Assembly: GCF_023015625.1 (NCBI RefSeq)
Contig: NZ_JALKAH010000007.1
Coordinates: 1 to 64,000, forward strand
DNA: 64,000 bases
Reading direction: 5' to 3'
Origin: Yoonia sp. F2084L
Lineage (GTDB): Bacteria > Pseudomonadota > Alphaproteobacteria > Rhodobacterales > Rhodobacteraceae
The translations under genes and the position numbers were made by a program. This document shows positions 1 through 8,941 of this stretch, piece after piece (positions within the stretch are counted from its first letter, which is position 1; the number at the start of each line of letters is the position of its first letter). The notes beneath the pieces are model-generated. The model saw only the letters and a program-made list of their open reading frames with translations. It did not search any database and was not told where the DNA came from.

Positions 1-84
1 CTGGAACCCATCGGGAATATCCCGCCTGCAGAAGCCGAGGCAAACTTCTACGCGGCTCTGGAAAGATCAGACATGGCCGCGTAA
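1..84 (+). CDS. IS3-family transposase (OrfB), C-terminal end only
   Basis: Frame 1 is open from the window edge to a TAA stop and encodes the ending LEPIGNIPPAEAEANFYAAL. This proline-alanine-glutamate stretch is the usual C-terminus of IS3-family OrfB, the DDE integrase subunit that cuts and joins the element ends. Only 27 residues are in the window, so the catalytic domain is not visible. The terminal inverted repeat of the element follows directly, which supports the call. Confidence 0.8.
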   Translation: MEPIGNIPPAEAEANFYAALERSDMAA

Positions 85-123
85 CTAAGACAAATCAGCC
101 TCCGGCAAACCCGGCGCGGTTCA
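85..123. mobile_element. Right end of the IS3-family element, terminal inverted repeat
   Basis: The bases after the transposase stop end in CCCGGCGCGGTTCA. Read on the other strand this begins TGAACCGCGCCGGG, typical of IS3-family terminal repeats. I place the boundary at the final CA. The left end is outside the window, so the repeat pair and the target duplication cannot be checked here. Confidence 0.6.
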
Positions 124-394
124 AATAGCCTGCGGACTGCCGATTGCCAAATGACCGGTATGGTAGACAGAATTCAAACAAGGCGCAGCTTTGACAATTC
201 ATTTTTCGAAAACCTGAAGAGCGCAGCCTAAAGGAGGAATCTATCTGCGGCATCTAGCGGTAGCGATCCAATAGTGGTTGCAGTCGACCCAATGGACTAT
301 CAACACTTGGAGATTCTCCTATCATCTAGTTCAGATTTGGTGTTTCATCTCAGAATATTGCGCCAATTCCGTACCTCTTCTTTGCGAGTTTTGT

Positions 395-2185
395 TTGAAG
401 AACCCAGAAAAAATTGATGTTTTCATAAGCTATAGCGAACGAGACACCCGCGAACTTGTGCCAATTGTGGAAGAACTTCGGGCCCGTGGCTGCAGTGTTT
501 GGTGGGCTGAAGATGGCATTGAGGAGGGACGTTGGGATCACGCTATCGAAGACGCACTGGCTTCTTCGCGAAGGGTTCTGGCCTTCCTAAGTGCAAACGC
601 AGATCGAGCTGACAGAGGCTACATTTTCGACGAGGTGGAAACCGCTCGGTCAGAAGATAAGCTGATACCTGTTGTGATCGGCAACGGGGGGAGGTCTTTT
701 GCGCTAAAAGGCCTGACGGCGTTGCTAAAACGATACTCATTTGCGGATTTCGGCAGTGTCTTGTCGTCTGAAGAGTTCGAGAAACTGGCATCGATACTGG
801 GCTTTTCTAAGAAGGCGGCAGACATTGAGGAGCCCCCTGATGCCGATAAAAGACTAGATGCGTGGTTTTCCGGAATTGAAGGTATGTTTGGTCTGGACGG
901 CTCAATCCGTGCATACTCATTCATGTTGTCTTGTGCATTTTTTGAGGACGGACCTTTCTCAGAGGTCCAACAGATTTCTGAAGCTCTCGTTCAAAAGTTA
1001 AGAACACAGGAAATAGTGGCAAATGGCGAATTTGACCGTGAATATCCTCGTAGGACCGGCCAACTTCTAGAAATGTTAGAATGCGAGTTGGTAGACGTGG
1101 AGCATACCTACACGAAACTGCGTCAAGAAGTAGTCCGCTTTAAAGATCGACAACGTGCGGCGGCAGCTCTTAAGTTTGCATGGCGTGAGTTTCCAGATCG
1201 CCGGGCCGCATTAAAAGACTGGTTAAGCAATGTTGTCAGCTCAGCGTCTAGTGAAGGCCATATGCGGGTTGGGCTAGCTTTAGGTCTGTTGGGCCAAATC
1301 GACTTTCTCGGCACTTTTCGAGAAGTTCTAAGCCCGTGGCTACTTGGCGCCAATGATGTGCAAGTTAGAACCGCGGATATAGCGTTAGCGGTAGCCGCGT
1401 TTGACCCTGCCGTTGGGGCAACAATAAGCCACACAATTAAAGGGTGGGCAGCGTCAACTGACGCCAATGAAAAGTCAACAGCCGTTCACTTAGCCTGTGG
1501 GCTTACCGGCGCAAGGCTATCACATTCAGCTATTGATATTCTGCGGATCGCAACATCTTCAAACATCGATACGCTTCCCACTAGATTGATGGATTCTTTG
1601 CAACGTGGACTACGTGCGCAGCTCGAGGTTCACTCAACCGATACAGATACCAGCCTCTTCAACCTAAACAAGCTTGTTGCTGACATATCCACCTGGATCG
1701 CTGATAGCTTGACTAATGGATCGGGATCGCAGCGTACAGATCCCAAGCGTGCAATACCACTTCTTATGTTTCTTGTAGTGGTTGGAGGACTTCCGATTGC
1801 ACCGAAGTCAGCCAGCAACCGCAGCACTTCTCTGCAAAGTCTACTTCGAACTCCTAGGTCAGCTGCGCAGGTGGCCGCGGTTATGAACCTTGCCTTGTCG
1901 CAACACAAAATCAATGGGATTAACTCAAGAGACATTTCCAAAGGCATCCTGAGGCGATGGATCGAAGTCTGCAGACGTAGCATCGAGGAGAAACCGAAGG
2001 AAACAATTTCAGTTGAGAGGCGAGAAACACTATTGAGATTGGCAGCCTTGTTGCAACAAACAGCTGCGAACGAGAACGATCGCGACAGAGTCGAATATAT
2101 CTTCAGAGGCCTATTTACGTCGAATGAGATGCTTGAAGCGAAACCCAACCGCACAGGCTCTAGAGGTAAGGAAGAATGGAAATGA
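395..2185 (+). CDS. TIR-domain protein with long alpha-helical C-terminal region
   Basis: The N-terminal 130 residues form a TIR domain: the first strand reads DVFISYSERD (8-17), a WWAEDGI turn follows, and YIFDE places the likely catalytic glutamate at residue 80. Bacterial TIR domains with this glutamate usually cleave NAD+ or make cyclic ADP-ribose signals. Residues from about 160 to 596 are helical and weakly HEAT-like; I recognise no family. The frame can also open at a TTG at 278, but that extension is rich in Trp and Cys and unlike a folded N-terminus, so I chose the TTG at 395. Neither start has a strong ribosome site. The gene overlaps the next by four bases (ATGA). It is likely the sensor or effector of a defence cluster; its tail gives the specificity. 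Family call firm, role inferred. Confidence 0.8.
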   Translation: MKNPEKIDVFISYSERDTRELVPIVEELRARGCSVWWAEDGIEEGRWDHAIEDALASSRRVLAFLSANADRADRGYIFDEVETARSEDKLIPVVIGNGGRSFALKGLTALLKRYSFADFGSVLSSEEFEKLASILGFSKKAADIEEPPDADKRLDAWFSGIEGMFGLDGSIRAYSFMLSCAFFEDGPFSEVQQISEALVQKLRTQEIVANGEFDREYPRRTGQLLEMLECELVDVEHTYTKLRQEVVRFKDRQRAAAALKFAWREFPDRRAALKDWLSNVVSSASSEGHMRVGLALGLLGQIDFLGTFREVLSPWLLGANDVQVRTADIALAVAAFDPAVGATISHTIKGWAASTDANEKSTAVHLACGLTGARLSHSAIDILRIATSSNIDTLPTRLMDSLQRGLRAQLEVHSTDTDTSLFNLNKLVADISTWIADSLTNGSGSQRTDPKRAIPLLMFLVVVGGLPIAPKSASNRSTSLQSLLRTPRSAAQVAAVMNLALSQHKINGINSRDISKGILRRWIEVCRRSIEEKPKETISVERRETLLRLAALLQQTAANENDRDRVEYIFRGLFTSNEMLEAKPNRTGSRGKEEWK

Positions 2186-3231
2186 CATATAACCCAATAA
2201 TTAAGACGACCAACCAATATCCACCTCAAGAACCTGGCACAATTATTGTCGTCACAAGCGATAGCAAAACCTATCTTCCAGAAAATAAAGATCGCTCAAT
2301 TATCAGGATGATCCAAGACTATTCATCTCCGAAGCTGTTGGGCATTGCAGTTAGCATTTTAGTACTTCTTTGGTTCTTGATTGGAATCCTTGGGGTATTT
2401 CTTCTCTGTATTTTGTTGGGAGCAAGCAGTGCATTCATGCTTCTGAACCGTGACCACCCCGTTACCACAGCCTTGCTTGGTGCCGGCCCCAAATATCATC
2501 TTGTCGATGTTTCCACGCATACAATTAAGGATGAACGCTCTATTCAACTCGCTGATGCAGGTGTTCATGCTACAATTGAAATTGAATATCAAGTATCCGC
2601 AAAGAACGCTGTTTCTGTTGTCGATGCTGGAGTGAAAGATGTACGGGAATACTTGTCTCAAAAAATTTACTCAAAAGTCAAAGAAGTTGCATCAATTGGG
2701 ACATTAGAGGACAAACTCACATCTTTTCGTAGTGAATTGAACAACGTTGCTGGCGCTCTTTGTAGTAGCGAATTCGACGAACTCTTCTTGATCTATGGAT
2801 CCACTATTGATGCCCGTGTCGATGGCAAGACCGGCGAACAGCTTTCTGTTCTCGCTACATCCAGTCTAGAGCGACAGAGTGTAGAGGAAGATGCACGCAG
2901 AAATGAAGCCGAGCGTAGGTATTTCGAGAAGCTCATCTCAAGTCCCGATGCTTTATTTGCGGAAATGATGAGGCCTGGTGCAGATAAAAGCGCAATTGAG
3001 AACGCAATGCGCAATCAAATGGAACAAGAGAACTTGACATATGCGAGGAAACTCGAACTACTTAAGATGGCTCTTGAAAGCGGCGTCATAGAGGAACGTC
3101 AGCTTAATATGGATTATCCGGACTTTATCAAAGATATCTCAAATACACTTAGGGACGTCACGATTGGTAAGGAACAAGAGGCAAAGAAGATCGAAGATCG
3201 GAAGGAAGACGAGTCCGAACAGGAAAAGTAG
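2182..3231 (+). CDS. Membrane protein with SPFH-like (band 7) region
   Basis: The 349-residue product has one long or two adjacent hydrophobic segments at about residues 52-88, then a region (about 100-200) of alternating strands and helices that resembles SPFH/prohibitin domains, then a charged, probably coiled-coil tail rich in Glu, Lys and Arg. I chose the ATG at 2182 because it overlaps the upstream stop as ATGA and lies eight to nine bases after a GGAAG ribosome site; an ATG at 2176 is also possible. SPFH proteins form oligomeric membrane rings. Position between TIR genes suggests a membrane scaffold or membrane-acting effector, which is inference. The SPFH assignment rests on pattern only. 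Confidence 0.6.
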   Translation: MTYNPIIKTTNQYPPQEPGTIIVVTSDSKTYLPENKDRSIIRMIQDYSSPKLLGIAVSILVLLWFLIGILGVFLLCILLGASSAFMLLNRDHPVTTALLGAGPKYHLVDVSTHTIKDERSIQLADAGVHATIEIEYQVSAKNAVSVVDAGVKDVREYLSQKIYSKVKEVASIGTLEDKLTSFRSELNNVAGALCSSEFDELFLIYGSTIDARVDGKTGEQLSVLATSSLERQSVEEDARRNEAERRYFEKLISSPDALFAEMMRPGADKSAIENAMRNQMEQENLTYARKLELLKMALESGVIEERQLNMDYPDFIKDISNTLRDVTIGKEQEAKKIEDRKEDESEQEK

Positions 3232-3286
3232 GCACCAAATTGAGCACGACATGTGATACCAATTTCTAGGTTGTGTAGGCGGCACC

Positions 3287-3658
3287 ATGAAAACACCGAT
3301 ATTTGTTAGTTTTGATTTCGACAACGACAAGCGGCTCAAAGACTTTATCATAATGCAAGCACGTCGCGCCGACTCGCCGTTTCAGGTCATTGATCACTCT
3401 TTGAAAGAGGCAGCACCCGAACGTAGTTGGGAGACCAAGGCCTCCCGCGCGATAGCTCGCTCTCGCGTTGTCTTGGTGATGGTTGGCCGTGAGACATTTC
3501 GCGCGCCCGGCGTACTCAAGGAAATCGCTATGGCGCGCCAACACGGCAAGAAAATTGTTCAGATCATCGGATACAAGTATGGACAATATACCCCAGTAAA
3601 AGGCACGGGACAGCTCTATCGATGGAATTGGGAAAACCTGAAAAAGATCCTCGCGTGA
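3287..3658 (+). CDS. Small TIR-like protein (DUF1863 / ThsB-like)
   Basis: This 123-residue protein is a single TIR-like domain. It starts with the strand IFVSFDFDNDKRLKDF, has the second strand FQVIDHSLK, then RSRVVLVMVGRETFRAPGVLKEI, the pattern of the MTH538/DUF1863 TIR-like family that includes Thoeris ThsB. ThsB proteins sense phage and turn NAD+ into a cyclic ADP-ribose signal read by a SLOG domain. A SLOG gene lies two genes downstream, which fits that logic. No ThsA (SIR2-SLOG) is present. The start is the ATG after GTAGGCGGCACC, a weak ribosome site. The 55-base gap from the previous gene suggests the same transcript. Confidence 0.7.
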   Translation: MKTPIFVSFDFDNDKRLKDFIIMQARRADSPFQVIDHSLKEAAPERSWETKASRAIARSRVVLVMVGRETFRAPGVLKEIAMARQHGKKIVQIIGYKYGQYTPVKGTGQLYRWNWENLKKILA

Positions 3659-3683
3659 CAGTATCGAAAGATCGTAAACCAGA

Positions 3684-4823
3684 ATGAAGTCATTTTACGA
3701 AATCTGCATGTTCGGTCGAACAGAGAACGCCTCCAAGGAATTGGAGACCGCGCTGACGGACCATTTATCTGAATTTGATCTGAAGATCGGCGACGAAGTC
3801 GCTTTGGATCGAAGTGGGACAATCAAAACCAAGAATCCCAAATGTGCCTCTGTTGGTCTGTTTTTCGGTGACGATCCAGCGCCAGCATATGATCGGCCCG
3901 CTGCTCTCACAGAATACGACCCCATCATCCCCATCGTCACTTCACTGGACCGATGCAGCGTTGAGTTGCCGCTAGAAGCATCCCCGTTCAATGCTATGGC
4001 ATCAGCTGAACCAAACGCGTCAGTGAGGATAGCCTCTGCGACCGCCGAGTGCCTCGGACTGGTGCCAAGTCGTCGCCGGGTGTTCTTAAGCTATCGTCGA
4101 ATAGAGTCGCGAGAGGTTGCGCTTCAGCTGTTTGACGAGTTGAGCCAACGTCAGTTCGATGTCTTTCTTGATACCCATGAAATCAGACCGGGAGCGTTGT
4201 TTCAGGACGTTCTTTGGCATCAGATGAGCGATTGCGATGTCATGCTCATGCTCGACACCAAATCCTACTTTGAAAGCCGTTGGACGTCAGAGGAATTTGG
4301 ACAAGCAAATCTGAAAAAAGCATCAATCTTGCGTCTCGGTTTCCCAGGAGTCACGCTCGACAAAAATCTATCTGTCACGGATACAGTTGAGCTCGAGAAC
4401 TCAGATTTCTTGGCGAACGGAACGTTAAGTGACACCGTGCTTGATGAGGTGGCCGATAGCCTCGAACGGTTGCGAAGTAAGAGTGTGGCGGTCCGGCAAT
4501 CATGTCTTGTTGGCTCACTTAGAACAGCGGTTGAACAAATGGGTGGTGACCTCGGAGACGCTGGTCAAATGCGCCGTGTCATGGCCTCATTCCCGGCAGG
4601 GGAAAAGTTGCAGGTTTACCCGATCGTCGGCGTGCCTACATCCGAGGTCATCAACAGGATAGTACTCGATGCGGGCAAAGAGGAATGTGCCCTATTGTAC
4701 GATCACGTCGGCGTTCTAGAGAGTTGGCAAGAACATTTGGAATGGCTTGGCCAACGCATTGATCGCTTTCATTGGATAAAGGCTGGGTCTTCCTTTCAGA
4801 ATCTGCAGGATGTGTTGTCATGA
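3684..4823 (+). CDS. TIR-domain protein with extra N- and C-terminal domains
   Basis: A TIR domain lies at about residues 132-260: RRVFLSYRRIESRE is strand A, FDVFLDTHEI strand B, and the motif SRWTSEEF places the catalytic glutamate at residue 204 (W200 plus four, as in plant WCLDEL). The N-terminal 125 residues look like a separate alpha/beta domain of receiver or degenerate-TIR shape; the C-terminal 110 residues are unassigned. The stop overlaps the SLOG gene's start as ATGA, so the two are translationally coupled. TIR proteins paired with SLOG proteins (the STALD class of Burroughs and colleagues) are predicted nucleotide-signalling conflict systems. TIR call is firm, the signal it makes is unknown. 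Confidence 0.8.
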   Translation: MKSFYEICMFGRTENASKELETALTDHLSEFDLKIGDEVALDRSGTIKTKNPKCASVGLFFGDDPAPAYDRPAALTEYDPIIPIVTSLDRCSVELPLEASPFNAMASAEPNASVRIASATAECLGLVPSRRRVFLSYRRIESREVALQLFDELSQRQFDVFLDTHEIRPGALFQDVLWHQMSDCDVMLMLDTKSYFESRWTSEEFGQANLKKASILRLGFPGVTLDKNLSVTDTVELENSDFLANGTLSDTVLDEVADSLERLRSKSVAVRQSCLVGSLRTAVEQMGGDLGDAGQMRRVMASFPAGEKLQVYPIVGVPTSEVINRIVLDAGKEECALLYDHVGVLESWQEHLEWLGQRIDRFHWIKAGSSFQNLQDVLS

Positions 4824-5425
4824 CCGGCGAACCCGCAGTCTTTCTTTCTGCCAGCGTTCCTCAGGAAGGCCGTCTTGGATCAGAAGACTTTGACCCATTC
4901 CTGATCAAAGAAGCCGTATCAGCCTTAATTGAGGTTGTTCTCGGACGATACCTGTTGGTGTGGGGTGGGCAACCAGCTATCACGCCGATGATATGGGAAG
5001 CCGCGAGACGGTATGACGTCTCCTACCCCGACGTTGTGACTCTCTATCAAAGTGCTATCTTCAAAGATCGGTATCCTGAAGAAAATACGAAGTTCGGAAA
5101 TTTCATCGAAACACCGGCAACACCTGACAATCAAGACGCCAGTTTGGAGCGTATGCGAATATCTATGCTGTCGGAGCACAATTATAAGGCAGCCGTCTTC
5201 ATCGGCGGGATGGAAGGCATTCGCGACGAATACAGCCTCTTTGCCAAGCTCAACCCCGACGCCATCCTCCTGCCGATCCCGTCTCCTGGTGGATATGCCC
5301 GTACGCTATATGAACAGACAGAAGGCCTTCCGCCGGAACTGAATAGGGCCGTCGATTATACATACTGGCTGTACAAGTTGCTCGACGTTGATCTCGCAAC
5401 AACGCGCCGAGCTTCACTCAAGTAG
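4820..5425 (+). CDS. SLOG-domain (STALD-like) nucleotide-sensing protein
   Basis: The 201-residue protein has a Rossmann-like SLOG layout: VFLSASVPQ at the N-terminus, a LVWGGQPAITPMIW loop near residues 45-58, and AVFIGGMEGIRDEY near 130-143, the glycine-rich element typical of LOG/Smf/DprA relatives. SLOG domains bind or process nucleotides; in Thoeris ThsA the SLOG domain binds cyclic ADP-ribose and activates the attached SIR2. Here it stands alone and is coupled by ATGA to a TIR gene, so it may sense the TIR product or associate with the TIR protein. I started at the ATG at 4820; the frame opens further upstream but only inside the TIR gene. A binding pocket cannot be confirmed from sequence alone. 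Confidence 0.75.
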   Translation: MTGEPAVFLSASVPQEGRLGSEDFDPFLIKEAVSALIEVVLGRYLLVWGGQPAITPMIWEAARRYDVSYPDVVTLYQSAIFKDRYPEENTKFGNFIETPATPDNQDASLERMRISMLSEHNYKAAVFIGGMEGIRDEYSLFAKLNPDAILLPIPSPGGYARTLYEQTEGLPPELNRAVDYTYWLYKLLDVDLATTRRASLK

Positions 5426-5478
5426 TTGGCCGAGCGATTGGCATTCGGTTTGCGCGTAAATGCATACGATTTGTCGAA

Positions 5479-5826
5479 ATGAACACCCATAGAACCTTCT
5501 TCGCGTCTAGTTGGAACACACCCGACTTGCGCGCCCTCCGAATGACTATTTGGGAGCGCTACGAGACTGACCAGCGTGGGCAAGTATGGGTTGCCGAGGG
5601 GATAAGACCTGACCTTGATCCCGCAAGCGCCACAGAACAGCTTGAAATCATCGATGCCTGTCTTGACGCTATCGAAGCCTCACGTGAATTCCTGCTATTG
5701 GACACCGGTGAATACGGCTCATTCCTTCATTTTCTGGACCAGACGTGTGGATCCTTGCGAAGCACGTGCTGTGGCAAAAACCGTCTGGCGGCAATCGCAA
5801 ATATCACCAAGCAGTCGAATGATTAG
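5479..5826 (+). pseudogene. DUF4062-like ORF, probably truncated by frameshift
   Basis: The first 85 residues follow the DUF4062 pattern found in many defence proteins: RTFFASSWNTPDLRALR at the start and IIDACLDAIEASREFLLLDTGEYGS before the break. After about codon 88 the frame turns cysteine-rich and unlike protein, while another frame over the same bases reads GPDVWILAKHVLWQKPSGG and then meets in-frame stops. This fits a frameshift and loss of the 3' part. DUF4062 domains are TIR-like folds that form the N-terminus of larger NTPase or effector proteins. The ORF lies 53 bases after the SLOG gene and may be the remains of a further cluster member. Confidence 0.45.
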
Positions 5827-6144
5827 AAGAAGGCGTATCGGCATTTGCGGGAAAGGCTCGGGACCAAAATGGTCGGTATCCAGCCTAGCGTTTCAGTCGC
5901 GTCAAAAGTACCAGACACGGCGACATGAACGTCACGGCCACGGTCAATAAACTCTTCAATCAAAGCACCTCGGAAGTTTTGTAGAGAACTAGGTAAAGAG
6001 GCTAGAAAAACTATCACGTTCGACCTGCTGAGGTTGAAACGAAGCTGGATGCTAAGCAGTAGAAGGGAGAAATTCGCACTAAACCTACATGAGGCGGCAT
6101 CGAATGATTCATCATATCAAATAGATTTGCTCGGTGGGGCACGA
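5827..6144. other. Intergenic stretch with degraded coding remnants
   Basis: No intact gene is seen. One plus-strand frame keeps protein-like stretches (such as LEEGVSAFAGKARDQNGRYPA) broken by stops, consistent with leftover 3' sequence of the damaged DUF4062-like gene. The stretch separates the plus-strand TIR cluster from the convergent polysaccharide locus. Confidence 0.4.
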
Positions 6145-7350
6145 TCATGTTTGACCGCGTACCGGATTCAAGCTAGCAGAATCTCTTGTTGAGATGAAGT
6201 AATAAATTGGTATGAGAAACATCCACTGAAACGTAAATGCCTCAGGATAGGGATTGGTGTTGGCGGCAAGAGTCACAGCGACCAGGGCGGAGCCGAAAAA
6301 CGCGTCATATTTGCGCGCAGCGCCCCTAATCTGTCGAGTCAAGAACAATGCAATCGAATAGATCAACGGAAGGCATAAGACCAAGGTTCCCACAATGCCG
6401 AGCTTGTAGATCAAAGCAAAAAACACGCTCTCATAACGCCATGGAAAATCCGTGCTACGAATATAGTCGACCCCTATTCCATGCCCGGCACCCAAAAACC
6501 ATGTCTCCTCTGCGCCCCGCATCAGGGCAGCAATCTGGGCAGGCCGTTCGACATCGCCAGAAACGGCTTTGTTCAAGTGTCGATTAAGTAATTGAACCAC
6601 ATCCACATCAAGCAGAAAGTCCATACTCTGCAAGATTCCGAACCCCAAGACTGCGAACAAAGGCAAAGTCGTGAAGAGCCGCTTCAAGATAGTACTCGGA
6701 TTTGAGAGGAAATGAAAAGCAGCTCCTACAATTAGCCCCCCAATGGCAAGAGTTCTTCCCGACGCTATACATGCTAAGGCCAAGGCAAAAAGGATCAGAA
6801 TGCCGAATAAGCGCGAAGGCAGAATACTTGGGCTTGAGGCAAATGCAGCACCAAGAAATATGAGCGAGCCCGAAACGTGCATGATTACTCCGGAATAACC
6901 CGATTCAATATGTACGTTGGCACGAGAGCCAAATACTGCCACCGCTTGCGGACCAAAATTGAGGAAAAGAAACATGTAAACCGCCACAGAGGCTGCGGCT
7001 ATAGCCGCTAAAACGGCAAACGACTGAACGATCTTATCGACGCCTAAAGTCTTCCATGCGCGGTCTATTACAATGAGCCACAATGCTGGGGAGACCATAT
7101 AAATGAAAATAGTCTGTACTGCTGCTTGGATTGGCGCACCGTGAATTGCCCCAACTACGATATAAAGCATGGTTACCAACCAAGACAAACCTATCAAGAC
7201 AAGCGCTAATTGTGTTATAGTGATTTTGTAATAGCTCGCCACTATCGCACCCACTACCAATGCAACAGCAAGCATCACCTGTTGTGCATTTGGTAGCACA
7301 ATGGCATTCAGCGCTATGAACAAAATTATGATAAGAAAACATCTACGCAT
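6145..7350 (-). CDS. O-antigen ligase/polymerase-like membrane protein (Wzy/WaaL type)
   Basis: The roughly 400-residue protein has about ten hydrophobic segments and one larger loop with GAGHGIGVDYIRSTDFPWRYES, close to the periplasmic loop motif of O-antigen ligase/polymerase (Wzy_C) proteins. These join oligosaccharide units or move a glycan from undecaprenyl-diphosphate to its acceptor in the periplasm. The frame opens at a TTG at 7407, but an ATG at 7350 just before the first hydrophobic helix is the better start. It is the last gene of the minus-strand polysaccharide locus, separated from the previous gene by a larger gap, so it may be transcribed apart. Polymerase and ligase cannot be told apart here. 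Confidence 0.7.
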   Translation of the reverse strand: MRRCFLIIILFIALNAIVLPNAQQVMLAVALVVGAIVASYYKITITQLALVLIGLSWLVTMLYIVVGAIHGAPIQAAVQTIFIYMVSPALWLIVIDRAWKTLGVDKIVQSFAVLAAIAAASVAVYMFLFLNFGPQAVAVFGSRANVHIESGYSGVIMHVSGSLIFLGAAFASSPSILPSRLFGILILFALALACIASGRTLAIGGLIVGAAFHFLSNPSTILKRLFTTLPLFAVLGFGILQSMDFLLDVDVVQLLNRHLNKAVSGDVERPAQIAALMRGAEETWFLGAGHGIGVDYIRSTDFPWRYESVFFALIYKLGIVGTLVLCLPLIYSIALFLTRQIRGAARKYDAFFGSALVAVTLAANTNPYPEAFTFQWMFLIPIYYFISTRDSASLNPVRGQT

Positions 7351-7588
7351 TTTAATTTTTTCGATTCCACATTGTGAATCACTGCTCAGTTTCGAAAACC
7401 ATTTCAAGCATTTCTACTACGCGAGGCCCAGTGCTTTGAATGGAATAGCTATCATGAACCAATCTCCGACCATGCATTCCCATTTGACGGCATTTTTTAG
7501 GTGCAGCACAAAGGTTTGCGGAGTTCGAAACCCGTTTTCCTTGTTATACGAGAATACTTAAGAGATGAGGATTAAGATTCGGGGCACG

Positions 7589-8743
7589 TCATCTCTTATT
7601 GGCAATTGGTTGCTTGGGTCTGTCTTGCCACAAGGAAAACAATAGAACAATCAACATGGGCAAGAACATCGTTTTTTGCCTAATTGCGATTCCAAGGTTT
7701 GCTGTCGAATTAGCCAATACAAACCAAGATGCCAATACGAAGAGAAGGAAGAAAACGAATTCGAAACGGCCCAACGCTGACCGAGTCCGTCTTTTTCTAA
7801 GTATCACAGCCAACAAGAGCCCCAACAGCAATAGGTTTTCTAAGGACACCACAAGGCCAAGTATTCCTCCAGCATCAAACAGAAGCGGCCTGAACAGATA
7901 CGTAAACATGCGCATGGGAACGGACATAGCTGCAATATCCACCGAGCTGCCACCGCCAAGATTGTAACCCTGTCTGGTTTCGAATAAATCGTTGATAGCG
8001 CTCAAATTGCTTGCTTCACCAAGTCCGACATAACTCAAGGCGAATTGTACGCCAAAAGCGCTGAGCGGCACGGCAACTGCCAGTAGTGCAATTTTTTTGT
8101 AGATACCAACTCGTGATGAGATCAATAATGCAAGGCAAAAAGACAAAAGAAATATGCCTGCCATGTGGGGGCGTGGAACCAGAAACAGCAGCGCAGACAA
8201 TGCAATGACAGGCGCTCGACGGCTTATATCCAAGGCAGCCCAAGTCGCGAGACCCGCAGCCATAAACGTGATCGCATCCTTTCCAATTGCCGAACTCCAG
8301 AAACTCATTCCTGGAAGGTATATGAAGGCGATACTAAATTTTCTTACCTGGCGGTGACTTCTTTCTGTTACAATTTGCAGCGCTGAAGCGAAGGACAGCA
8401 ACCCGATGTATCCGATTATATTAAATAGTAGAAATAGGTTGCCATATGATAGTTTTAGAACTTGCGTAAAAAAGGACAAAAAGTGATATACTCCATGAGT
8501 TCCAAACCTGAACCCAGAATCGTGGTCAAGTGAACGAATGTAGTATTGCGCTGAATCTGCAGAATTATTTAGTGAGTACCAAAAATAAAATATGCAAAAA
8601 AAACTATGCCATAAATAGAGCGCAATCGCTCGCTTTTGTGGAATGCAAAAGATCCGCTTTTGAGCAATGGCAACAGAAAGCCCGGCTAAAAATAACAGCA
8701 AACCCGCTGCAATATGCCATAAACTGCCTGCAAATAATAGCAT
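7589..8743 (-). CDS. EpsG/Wzy-like polysaccharide polymerase, multi-pass membrane protein
   Basis: The 384 residues are mostly hydrophobic with about ten to twelve membrane segments. The motif NNSADSAQYYIRSLDHDS near the second helix, then GTHGVYHFLSFF and GKDAITFMAAGLATW, fits the EpsG family of exopolysaccharide polymerases. The ATG at 8743 leads straight into the first helix. Having two Wzy-like genes in one locus suggests one is the polymerase and the other a ligase or a second polymerase. The gene is poor in GC compared with the backbone, as is common in polysaccharide loci. Family call moderate. Confidence 0.6.
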   Translation of the reverse strand: MLLFAGSLWHIAAGLLLFLAGLSVAIAQKRIFCIPQKRAIALYLWHSFFCIFYFWYSLNNSADSAQYYIRSLDHDSGFRFGTHGVYHFLSFFTQVLKLSYGNLFLLFNIIGYIGLLSFASALQIVTERSHRQVRKFSIAFIYLPGMSFWSSAIGKDAITFMAAGLATWAALDISRRAPVIALSALLFLVPRPHMAGIFLLSFCLALLISSRVGIYKKIALLAVAVPLSAFGVQFALSYVGLGEASNLSAINDLFETRQGYNLGGGSSVDIAAMSVPMRMFTYLFRPLLFDAGGILGLVVSLENLLLLGLLLAVILRKRRTRSALGRFEFVFFLLFVLASWFVLANSTANLGIAIRQKTMFLPMLIVLLFSLWQDRPKQPIANKR

Positions 8744-8941
8744 ATCAACGAATCTCTGTTACCGTATTCCGCAAAGTCTCAAACATCAAAACGATCCAAA
8801 ATTGGCGTCGACGGCCCATGATCTCTTGATGGAGTCCAGTGTTCGCTTTAGCTGGCTAGTTTTCCACCATATGGGTAATATTCGAATTGCGCTATGAAAT
8901 TGCGAGAGAGGCACTACGAAATGCGATGTATGTAGCCTTAG

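Noticed and set aside
395..5425. A canonical Thoeris system
   Set aside because: ThsB-like and SLOG parts are present but no SIR2-SLOG or TM-macro ThsA is found, and extra TIR and SPFH genes are interleaved.
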